From: UBA7805 sp036146215
GTDB taxonomy: Bacteria; Planctomycetota; Planctomycetia; Pirellulales; UBA7805
Direction of reading: 5' to 3'
Assembly (NCBI GenBank): GCA_036146215.1
Contig: JAYYJN010000261.1
Span: 1-7,573 of the forward strand
Length of the DNA stretch: 7,573 nt
Part shown: piece by piece, positions 1 to 7,262 of the stretch
Layout of the letters: each line of letters opens with the position of its first letter
Numbering within the stretch: the stretch's first letter is position 1
Made by a program: the position numbers and the translations under genes
Notes under the pieces: generated by a model
The model's input: only the letters and a program-made list of their open reading frames with translations
Databases searched by the model: none
Told to the model about the DNA's origin: nothing

Positions 1-1183
1 CCGCCGAGTATCTCAAGCGGGTAATCGCCCCTTCGTGTCCAAAGCGAGCATGTAATATGGGATTGATTTTGAGTTCCTCCCGAGAAACCAACTCCCAGAC
101 ACGGATTCGATTGTCGGCCCCTCCGGCTGCAAATTGAGAACCGTCGGGACTAAAAGTCACACTATATTGCTCTTTGAGTGGTTCGCTACGAGTGTCAACA
201 CGCTGTCCACTAGGGACGTGCCATACTTTGACGGTGGTGTCTCCACTGGCGCTGACCAGGTTATTTGCATCGGGACTGAATGCAAGATCGAAAATCGGGC
301 CGTTATGTCCGGAGAGCGTATGCAGTATTTCACCAGTATGAAAGTCCCAGAGAATAATCTGGTGATCGTAACTGCCACTCGCAAGAGTGTTTTCATCGTC
401 GCTGACAACAGCCACATAGACCGTGTCTCGATGCCCGCTAAACGTTTTAAGCTTCTCACCCTTTTTTATATCCCAGAGAACGATTTCCCCGCGCTTTCCC
501 GGGGTACCACCCGCGACCAGCAATTTGCCGGAGTCGGGCGTAAACCTCAGATCATTGATTTTTCCGGCATGCGTTCCCAGGCGATGGAGCGGATTTCCGA
601 AGGCGAATTCCACATCCCCATTTTTTGCAAACACTTCGACCGTATCGTAGCGGGCTACCGCCAATTGTTTTCCATCAGGCGAAACGGCGATCGCCGTAAC
701 CGGATTTTTCCCCGGCGCTGGAGGAAGTCGGGGAGTGGTCACCACACGCTCAGCGGGCATAGAGGGGCCTTTAGCGCCCGCATTGATCCAACGGGATAAA
801 ACCGCAATCTCTTCCTCGGTCGGTCGCGGTTCACCTTCCGGTGGCATCAACGGTTCTGCGGTGCCTTGAATGACGCCGAACAATTGACTTTGTTCGGCAG
901 TTGCCGCGAGGATCGACCCATCGGCTCCCCCTTTTTTTAAGTCTGCATATGATTCGAGCGATAGCTCACCCTCTGCATCGCGTTGATTATGGCATCCGGT
1001 GCAATACCTCGAAAAAATGGGCTGCACGGACTGTTGATAATCCACTTCATCCACGGCTTCAGTTCTTTCGGCGTAAAGTATGTCCGTCGCAAACTCAAAC
1101 ACCAAGAGTAAGAACAATCCGCCGAGCAGAAATGATTTACCGCGACAAAAAAAGCGCTGTTTTATTCGTGCGATCGTATTCAC
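1..1183 (-). CDS. Secreted planctomycete-type cytochrome c / WD40 repeat protein, C-terminus beyond the window
   Basis: The frame stays open for 394 codons to the window edge, so the C-terminus is missing. It starts at GTG 1183; the only upstream in-frame codons follow the TAG ending the previous gene, and no ATG occurs before residue 113. A basic N-terminus followed by a hydrophobic stretch (about residues 17-36) looks like a Sec signal, with likely cleavage after LYA (38). A small haem domain follows, resembling the planctomycete cytochrome c family (PSC1): CTGCH at 61-65 supplies both cysteines and the proximal histidine, and Met113 in PLMPPEGEPRP is a candidate distal ligand. From about 160 WD40 repeats begin; five blades and the start of a sixth are visible, with endings such as IVLWD, IILWD, VKVW and IRVWE. 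The protein is probably periplasmic, with a propeller acting as a scaffold beside an electron-transfer domain. It lies 12 bases after the DUF1549/DUF1553 stop, with only a weak CCAGG as ribosome site. Substrate and partners are unknown. Confidence 0.93.
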   Translation of the reverse strand, partial: MNTIARIKQRFFCRGKSFLLGGLFLLLVFEFATDILYAERTEAVDEVDYQQSVQPIFSRYCTGCHNQRDAEGELSLESYADLKKGGADGSILAATAEQSQLFGVIQGTAEPLMPPEGEPRPTEEEIAVLSRWINAGAKGPSMPAERVVTTPRLPPAPGKNPVTAIAVSPDGKQLAVARYDTVEVFAKNGDVEFAFGNPLHRLGTHAGKINDLRFTPDSGKLLVAGGTPGKRGEIVLWDIKKGEKLKTFSGHRDTVYVAVVSDDENTLASGSYDHQIILWDFHTGEILHTLSGHNGPIFDLAFSPDANNLVSASGDTTVKVWHVPSGQRVDTRSEPLKEQYSVTFSPDGSQFAAGGADNRIRVWELVSREELKINPILHARFGHEGAITRLRYSA

Positions 1184-1195
1184 GCGTAGCCTGGC

Positions 1196-3718
1196 CTAAT
1201 GGTTAAATAAAAACTCACGACTGCTCATGATGCCCCAATATAAGTCTTCAATCACTTCGCGCCGCTGATCATTGGATGCTGTTTCAAGAACCGGAAGCAG
1301 TTGCTCGACCTCTGCGGCGGAGGGTTGTCGAGCAAGCGTTGTTAAAAAGGCGTCTTCCAGAATCCGGTTATTTTCGATTTCTGCATCTATCACCTTGGCG
1401 ACACAACTTTTTTCATTCCGCAAGCGTTCGTTGACTGTGGTGCCGTTGCTGATATGGAGCACCTGAACCAAACTTGGCGTGTTCGTCCGCTCGCACTCGC
1501 AGGTGATATTTCGTGTATTTCGTCCAAAGGTTTTCAGAAACGGTGCCAAAACCGCCGAGTCATACAACTCAATTGCTCTGGTTCCTTCCGGGTATTCTTT
1601 CGTTTCCACGATTCCTGATCCGTCGTACGCAAGGTGAGTAAATTTCGCAGGTACCTCGGTAACCTGGGCGATAGCATCATGAAGTACTTCGGCCATGAGT
1701 CGGCGTGGGTAATAGCGGCTATAAAATCTTCGGTCGTCTTTATTTTCCGCAATGGGCAAACTGCTCCGCTGGTATGTTTCGGATTGCAGGATTAGACGCA
1801 TCAGGCCTTTTAAATCGTAATCATGTTCCACCAACCACTCCGCTAATGCATCGAGCAATTCCGGATTGCTTGCAGGATTCGAAACACGCAGGTCGTCAAT
1901 CGGATCGACCAATCCAACACCAAAAAAGTTTGCCCAGACTCGATTGGCGATCGCACGGCTGAAGTATGGATTTTCCGGACTGGTTACCCAATCGGCCAAC
2001 GCAAGTCGCCGATCTTGTGGATCATCGATCGGTAACGGTGTGCCATCGAGTGGCGCAGGTGGTTGAGGTTTTCCGGTACGTGGTTGCACCAAATCTCCCT
2101 CAGGAGCCACATACAATGTGCGCAACCCATCACCTGTGCGAGGATCACCTCCCCAACCTTTTCCACGTACACGGGCAAAGAGGTTGGCCATCGCGTAATA
2201 TTGATCGTTAGTCCACTTTTCTAACGGGTGATCGTGACATTTTGCACAACCGATTGAGAGTCCCAGGAAAGCCTGGCTGACATTCTCGCTCATATCCTCA
2301 GGCGTTTGGTGCAGGGAATAAAAATTGGTTGCTCCGTCTGTATAACTGTTTCCGCTTGCTGTGATTATTTTTTGCACTAACTCATCCCACGGAACATCCT
2401 CAGCGACTTGCGAGCGAATCCAATCGTAGTATGCCTTTACCGCTTTAGGGCGAAGTCGTCTTCCATTGACCAATAACAGATCGGACCATTTATAAGTCCA
2501 GTAATCGACAAATTCTTCACGCTCAAGTAGCGATTCGATCACCGCATCGCGCCGCCGCTGATTTGTCTGTAAATTCTCAGCACTACCCGGAGTATTCATA
2601 AACTCACGTGTTTCAGCGAGGCTCGGTAAAGTTCCGATGGTGTCGAGGTAAGCACGTCTTAAAAACGCCTGATCGTCTGATCGGGGAGATGGTGCGAGGT
2701 TAAGGCTCTGAAGTTTATCTAGTACAAGTTGGTCAATAAAATTTCTTTGCGTGGCATCTCGATAGACGTTTTCACTCACCTGATATGGGTAAGGCACTTT
2801 GATTTCAGAGAGAACGATTTGACTGGAGAACCAGACAACAATCGCCCCCTGCCCGTGGCCAATCACCTCAGTCTGGCCTTCTGGAGACACCGTGGCTACA
2901 GTGGCATTACTTGATGAAAATTTTGCCCATTCTGTGACATCTTCCTCGCGACCATCGCTATAACGCGCAGTGACGATCAGTTGTTGTTGGTCGCCCGGTT
3001 TGAGGGTTACGACATCAGGCATTACCTGGACTGATGTTAACTGTGGATCATCGGAACCCGGAGCCTTCGCTCCATCACTGATCCATTTTCCCAGCAATTG
3101 ATAGTCATCAGAGCCTACTTCCAGACGAATGCCGCCCTTGTGTGGCACACTCCCGGTTGGTTTGGTAAGTATCAAACTAAGTCCTGGATCGGCTGGCTCC
3201 AGTCGCCTACCACGAGATTGGCGAGTAATCCACCAGTAATCACTCGCTGGATCATAACCACGCAGCGAAAGTTTAAAGCCGCCCTTGCCGGCCAGCGCAC
3301 CGTGACACGCACCCGAGTTACAACCTCGTTTTGCCAGGATCGGAAGAACATGCCGCCGAAAATCCCACGCCAAATCTAATTCCGTACCACTGACTTTGAC
3401 TTTCGTCTCCGCAGTTTTTCCCTGCCAGTTTGCTTGAATAGTCGTCTCGCCGTCCCCGACCGCTCGCGCCCGATTTTCCGCTACCTCGACAATACTCGGA
3501 TCACTCGATGTCCAGATCACCCCGTCAACAATCTGTCCATTGAAACCACCATCAAGACCGCGTCGTTCCAGGATCAACTGCTGCTCCGCGCCGGGATACA
3601 TCAACTGAAATGATGCTGGCAGGATGGCCAATTCTTTTTCAATAGCCGAAGTGTTTGCAAGAAGCAAAACCGGCGATTGCAACAATAGCAGAACGAGAAA
3701 GAGGGATCGGAAAGCCAT
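1196..3718 (-). CDS. Secreted DUF1549/DUF1553 protein with two haem c motifs and two bacterial Ig-like domains
   Basis: This protein has 840 residues from ATG 3718; a TTG one codon earlier is also open, but the Shine-Dalgarno spacing favours ATG. Residues 1-21 form a Sec signal (arginine, then a long Leu-rich core ending LLLA). Visible order: Ig-like Big2-type domain about 33-110; cytochrome-like segment with CNSGACH at 133-139, a CX4CH variant, and a possible distal ligand His193 in the SVPHKGG loop; second Ig-like domain about 228-309; DUF1549 about 322-515, containing CAKCH at 491-495; DUF1553 about 569-834, with a CEC pair (Cys740, Cys742) and the ending EFLFNH that I recognise as usual for the family. 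The length is normal for Ig-containing members. The families are abundant in Planctomycetota but have no settled reaction; a role in extracytoplasmic electron transfer or polymer processing is inference. It is 22 bases after the DUF1501 gene and probably co-transcribed with it. No frameshift is seen. Confidence 0.97.
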   Translation of the reverse strand: MAFRSLFLVLLLLQSPVLLLANTSAIEKELAILPASFQLMYPGAEQQLILERRGLDGGFNGQIVDGVIWTSSDPSIVEVAENRARAVGDGETTIQANWQGKTAETKVKVSGTELDLAWDFRRHVLPILAKRGCNSGACHGALAGKGGFKLSLRGYDPASDYWWITRQSRGRRLEPADPGLSLILTKPTGSVPHKGGIRLEVGSDDYQLLGKWISDGAKAPGSDDPQLTSVQVMPDVVTLKPGDQQQLIVTARYSDGREEDVTEWAKFSSSNATVATVSPEGQTEVIGHGQGAIVVWFSSQIVLSEIKVPYPYQVSENVYRDATQRNFIDQLVLDKLQSLNLAPSPRSDDQAFLRRAYLDTIGTLPSLAETREFMNTPGSAENLQTNQRRRDAVIESLLEREEFVDYWTYKWSDLLLVNGRRLRPKAVKAYYDWIRSQVAEDVPWDELVQKIITASGNSYTDGATNFYSLHQTPEDMSENVSQAFLGLSIGCAKCHDHPLEKWTNDQYYAMANLFARVRGKGWGGDPRTGDGLRTLYVAPEGDLVQPRTGKPQPPAPLDGTPLPIDDPQDRRLALADWVTSPENPYFSRAIANRVWANFFGVGLVDPIDDLRVSNPASNPELLDALAEWLVEHDYDLKGLMRLILQSETYQRSSLPIAENKDDRRFYSRYYPRRLMAEVLHDAIAQVTEVPAKFTHLAYDGSGIVETKEYPEGTRAIELYDSAVLAPFLKTFGRNTRNITCECERTNTPSLVQVLHISNGTTVNERLRNEKSCVAKVIDAEIENNRILEDAFLTTLARQPSAAEVEQLLPVLETASNDQRREVIEDLYWGIMSSREFLFNH

Positions 3719-3724
3719 CAATCA

Positions 3725-3730
3725 CACCTG
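3725..3730 (-). promoter_or_regulatory. Ribosome binding site of the DUF1549/DUF1553 gene
   Basis: On the minus strand the sequence CAGGTG sits six bases before ATG 3718. The alternative TTG at 3721 would leave only three bases, which is too close for normal initiation, so this site decides the start. It lies entirely within the 22-base gap after the DUF1501 stop. Confidence 0.6.
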
Positions 3731-3740
3731 TTTCCGGTCA

Positions 3741-5111
3741 TCAGAAAAGTTCTTTGATTTCGTGACGACCGAAATCAACAATCGGGAATGGTCGACCCGC
3801 CGGTCCTGGTAATTCCGTTTCCAGGTCGAAGCCCATGCCGCGAAAAATAGTACCCACGATTTCCGGTGGATCGGTTGGCCTATCGGCGGGAACACCGCCG
3901 ATAGGATCACTCTGTCCGACAACGCGACCCCCTTGAACACCACCACCGGCGAAATAACAGGTGAAACACTGAGGCCAGTGATCGCGACCCCCTGCTGGAT
4001 TCACTTTTGGCGTGCGTCCGAATTCGGCAACACAGGCGACCATTGTTTTATCAAGCATTCCTCGTTGGTCTAAGTCTTCAATCAAAGCCGAGTATGCTTG
4101 ATCATACATGGGTGCCACGATATTTTTCATTCCCTCAATGGAAGTAAACGGCTTGGAACCATGGATGTCCCAGGTGATTTCATCAAACACAGTGAGGAAG
4201 GTGTTGATCGTGACGAATCGAACTCCCGCTTCAATCAATCGACGGGCAAGCAGGCAACATTGGCCAAATCGATTCCGACCATAACGATCGCGAACTTTAG
4301 GTTTTTCTTTCGACAAATCGAATGCTTCCTTCGCTTGTGTGCTGGTCATCAAACGGTAGGCGGCCTCAAAATTTCCATCCAAGAGGTTGGCGTCTGCACT
4401 CTGTTCGAAATGATCAAGTGTGGCATCAATTACGTCGCGCATTTTTTGGCGGCGATCCAGTCGCGCTGTCCCAATTTCAGGTGGCGGCAGCAGATCGGGT
4501 ACCTGAAAATTAGGTTTTGAAGGATCTGCAGAGAGTACAAACGGGTCGTGCGATTTACCCAGAAAACCTCCCGCTTGTCCGTTGGGCAGATTTCCACCGC
4601 CTCGACCCATCAACTCGGGTAGTACCACGTGTGCGGGTAAATCGGTGCGGCGACCACGGAGATAATCGACGACCGATCCGACATGGGGTGTCTCAACGCC
4701 ACCGACAAATTTTCGCCCGGTTTGCAGCATTTGCCACCCCGCATCATGAACAGCGGCCGAAGTATGGTAGCAGCTGCGAACGAGTGAAAATTTATCAGCA
4801 ATCTGTGCATGCCGGGGTAAGATTTCGGAGAGTTGAATCTCTGGCGAGACAGTCGAAATCGCTTTGAATGGACCGCGAATTTCTGCTGGAGCATTTGGCT
4901 TGGGGTCAAACGTGTCGAGTTGACTTGGAGCACCAAGATTAAAAATCATGATGCCTGACCGGTCATCATCCACAAGGTGTCCCTGCTCTTTGGCGTGGAG
5001 CAAACCGGGTAATGTCAAACCGGCTGCGGCTAGTGCGCCGACCTGGAGAAAATCACGTCGTGTGACGCCGTTGCACATGTGCGTCGAGCCGATCCCCTCG
5101 AAACGGAGCAT
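3741..5111 (-). CDS. Tat-exported DUF1501 family protein (alkaline phosphatase/sulfatase-like fold expected)
   Basis: This is a complete protein of 456 residues. The N-terminus carries a twin-arginine motif, TRRDFL at 17-22, then a hydrophobic stretch (about 23-38) ending LLHA, so export in folded form by Tat is likely. The rest matches DUF1501: GAPSQLDTFDPKP at 60-72 near the start of the mature domain, DIHG at 315-318, and EFGRTPKVN followed by GRDHWP (363-380) near the end. Asp66, Asp315, His317, Asp377 and His378 are plausible metal ligands by analogy with the alkaline phosphatase superfamily, to which this family is related; I have not checked them against a structure. No substrate is established. 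A signal of the form TRRDFL implies a cofactor- or metal-loaded protein, which fits. The start is ATG 5111, with AAAGGA seven bases upstream. A later in-frame ATG (residue 12) would still retain the Tat motif. It leads the three-gene group. Confidence 0.97.
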   Translation of the reverse strand: MLRFEGIGSTHMCNGVTRRDFLQVGALAAAGLTLPGLLHAKEQGHLVDDDRSGIMIFNLGAPSQLDTFDPKPNAPAEIRGPFKAISTVSPEIQLSEILPRHAQIADKFSLVRSCYHTSAAVHDAGWQMLQTGRKFVGGVETPHVGSVVDYLRGRRTDLPAHVVLPELMGRGGGNLPNGQAGGFLGKSHDPFVLSADPSKPNFQVPDLLPPPEIGTARLDRRQKMRDVIDATLDHFEQSADANLLDGNFEAAYRLMTSTQAKEAFDLSKEKPKVRDRYGRNRFGQCCLLARRLIEAGVRFVTINTFLTVFDEITWDIHGSKPFTSIEGMKNIVAPMYDQAYSALIEDLDQRGMLDKTMVACVAEFGRTPKVNPAGGRDHWPQCFTCYFAGGGVQGGRVVGQSDPIGGVPADRPTDPPEIVGTIFRGMGFDLETELPGPAGRPFPIVDFGRHEIKELF

Positions 5112-5345
5112 GAGAAAATCCTTTGTTTGCTTCTTAAAAACTAACCAACGTGACCTGGAGTTTCATTTTAGCCGGATCTTCGCCAAGGAACGAGAAAGCT
5201 CGAAGTAAAATCAGCGATTCGCGGCGGGGGACACCGGAAAGGTTGCTTTATTGATCATAACGTCAAAACACACAAAGTGTTACCATTTAGAGAGATACAC
5301 GCATGAATGACAATTACCCGGTATTTCGGGTGGGGCCGCGCCAGC
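5112..5345 (-). other. Intergenic region between the HemD-HemE gene and the DUF1501 gene
   Basis: This 234-base gap is the only space large enough for a promoter of the three-gene group. Two weak hairpins are visible. One has stem ACCCG/CGGGT (5316-5331), fifteen bases past the HemD-HemE stop. The other has stem AACAC/GTGTT (5267-5281) and is followed on the minus strand by two T. Neither has the GC-rich stem plus U-tract of a good intrinsic terminator. A poor sigma-70-like pair, GTAACA at 5278-5283 and TATGAT at 5254-5259 with an 18-base spacer, is possible but weak. A stop-free frame of 37 codons (5137-5247) also lies here and is described under findings. Confidence 0.5.
5119..5124 (-). promoter_or_regulatory. 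Ribosome binding site of the DUF1501 gene
   Basis: AAAGGA on the minus strand lies seven bases before ATG 5111. It supports that start over the in-frame ATG at residue 12, which has no comparable purine-rich site upstream. Confidence 0.6.
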
Positions 5346-7262
5346 TCACCTCACAGAAAGTGCTTTGACACTTTCGACGAGTAGTATCACGTTTTCTACT
5401 GGAATCTGCGGAAGAATCCCGTGACCCAGATTAAAGATGTGGCCCGGACGGTTGGCCGCCTTTAAGAGAATGTCACTGGCTGCTTCCCTGATATGGTCTT
5501 CCGGGGACAGTAACATCATGGGGTCCATATTTCCCATGATTCCCCGATCTTCCCCAATGGCGGTCCAGGCCGTATCGAGTGGGATCCGCCAATCGACACC
5601 AATCACATCGCCACCCGCTTCCGCCAATAAAGGATAGAGTGCGGGATTGCCGGTGGCAAAATGAATCACAGGTACCGATTCCTGCAAACCTTGAATCAGC
5701 CGCCGACTATGTGGCAACACAAATTTTCGGTAATCACTGCAACTCAAGCAACCGACCCAACTGTCAAAAATCTGTACTGCCTGCACACCTGCTGCGATCT
5801 GTGCGTTCAGATAGAGTGTGATGCTTTGCACCAACCGATCCATGAGTGATTCCCAGGCGCTTGGATTTCGATACATGAGAGTTTTGGTATGCAAAAAATT
5901 GCGAGACCCACCCCCTTCGATGGTGTAACTGGCCAGTGTAAAGGGAGCCCCGGCAAACCCAATCAAGGGCATTGTTTCGGACATCTGGTCGCGCGTCTGT
6001 TGAACCGTTTCCATAACGTAATGGAGTGAATCCACACTCTCGAGCGCAAGGACGCGATTGACATCATCCCCGTCTCGAACCGGGTTGTGAATGATTGGAC
6101 CCTCACCTTTGGCGTACTCCAATTCCAAACCCATTGGCTCCAAAATCGGTAAAAGATCAGAGAAAATTATTGCTGCATCCACATCCAGTCTTTCTGCAGC
6201 TGTGATCGCCACCTCCGCGCAAAGCGATGGATTTTTGCAGAGATCTAAAAAACTAGTCTTAGCGCGAACCTCTCTATACTCTTTCATATACCGACCGGCT
6301 TGACGCATTAACCAGATCGGTGTTCGCGGAACCGATTCCCTGCGGCAAGCCCGAAGGAAAATGCTTTGTTTCCAAGCTGGAGCGGGGTGCTGATGTGCAT
6401 CCTGTTTCCGATGTGGCGAGAGGAATTTCGATAGTTTTTGTTTCTGTGCTTTTACTTCTGGAGCACAACGGGTTGCGAGCGCTACGAGTTGTCCCATTTT
6501 GTGTGTTTCAGATTCAAGGTCGACATTCAATCGTCGCTCTCTTAAAAAGTGACTCGTGGTAGGCCCGATCGAGGCCACCACAACATCCTGCAGAGCATGA
6601 TACAGTGGATCAAGCACACCCTGTTGTTCGGCGATCGCGAGTAAATTATGAACTTGGTTAGCCGAGGTAAATAACGCAACGTCAATTTTTCGATCGACAA
6701 TCGCACGGATATTCTCCTCGAGCGGTCCTGTGTCATCAGGTAATGCCCAACGATAAATTTGCACAGGTATCACTGTAGCGCCACGGGCTTCAAGGCCCGC
6801 AATCAAACTTGGATTTGAAATCCCATATTCTTGAACTGCAACTTGATACCCCGCCAGCGGAACATGCCGGTCGACCAACTGTAATATTTCCCGCCATGTA
6901 TAGGGGGATTCTGCCTGAAACGAGGGCTTTACCCCGAGCCGTTTGAGCGCAGCAACAGGTTTTGGCCCGCGCGCGATGGTCTTTGTATCGGTCAGGGCGG
7001 TCAGAAAACGATCGCGATCAATGTGCTGCTCCACGACCTGAGTTAGTGTTTCCACACCCACTCCTGTGAGGAGTATTACGGCATCAATTTCCGCAGTGAT
7101 TAAACGGTGGGCAAAGTCGATTGCCCGTTTATTTTCCTCAATGGGAATTTCACGCATTGATGGACTTACATGCGGGGTACCCCCATGCCGCTCAATCAAT
7201 CGGGCCATCTCCTCACCACGACGGCTTTCAAAAGCGGCGACACGTAATCCAACATTAGACAT
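5346..7262 (-). CDS. hemDE: Bifunctional HemD-HemE fusion: uroporphyrinogen-III synthase / uroporphyrinogen decarboxylase
   Basis: One uninterrupted frame of 638 residues from ATG 7262; an in-frame TTG at 7268 would add two residues. Residues about 4-263 form a HemD domain, which closes hydroxymethylbilane to uroporphyrinogen III. Its marks are ARGPKPVAALKRLG (from 97), TSANQV (from 199) and SIGPTT (from 231). HemD is poorly conserved, so this half rests on overall pattern. A basic, His/Pro-containing linker spans about 268-298. Residues about 300-638 form a full HemE domain, which removes four carboxyl groups to give coproporphyrinogen III. Active-site residues are present in order: MRQAGRY (Arg320, Arg324), Asp369 in IIFSD, Tyr446, Ser501 in FDSW and His614 in NLGHG, matching human UROD Arg37, Arg41, Asp86, Tyr164, Ser219 and His339. 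No signal peptide is seen, so it is cytoplasmic. The ribosome site is weak. Known HemD fusions are mostly with HemC, CobA or HemX. Confidence 0.96.
   Translation of the reverse strand: MSNVGLRVAAFESRRGEEMARLIERHGGTPHVSPSMREIPIEENKRAIDFAHRLITAEIDAVILLTGVGVETLTQVVEQHIDRDRFLTALTDTKTIARGPKPVAALKRLGVKPSFQAESPYTWREILQLVDRHVPLAGYQVAVQEYGISNPSLIAGLEARGATVIPVQIYRWALPDDTGPLEENIRAIVDRKIDVALFTSANQVHNLLAIAEQQGVLDPLYHALQDVVVASIGPTTSHFLRERRLNVDLESETHKMGQLVALATRCAPEVKAQKQKLSKFLSPHRKQDAHQHPAPAWKQSIFLRACRRESVPRTPIWLMRQAGRYMKEYREVRAKTSFLDLCKNPSLCAEVAITAAERLDVDAAIIFSDLLPILEPMGLELEYAKGEGPIIHNPVRDGDDVNRVLALESVDSLHYVMETVQQTRDQMSETMPLIGFAGAPFTLASYTIEGGGSRNFLHTKTLMYRNPSAWESLMDRLVQSITLYLNAQIAAGVQAVQIFDSWVGCLSCSDYRKFVLPHSRRLIQGLQESVPVIHFATGNPALYPLLAEAGGDVIGVDWRIPLDTAWTAIGEDRGIMGNMDPMMLLSPEDHIREAASDILLKAANRPGHIFNLGHGILPQIPVENVILLVESVKALSVR

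Noticed and set aside
134..799. Plus-strand open frame of 221 codons
   Set aside because: It lies wholly antisense to the WD40 region, whose minus-strand translation shows clear repeats. The plus-strand protein has no recognisable motif.
3719..3721. TTG as start of the DUF1549/DUF1553 gene
   Set aside because: It leaves only three bases after CAGGTG; the adjacent ATG has six and is a better start codon.
4098..4520. Plus-strand open frame of 140 codons inside the DUF1501 gene
   Set aside because: It is antisense to a well-recognised family and has no motif of its own.
5316..5331. Hairpin after HemD-HemE as an intrinsic terminator
   Set aside because: The stem is only five pairs and is not followed by a T-run on the minus strand.
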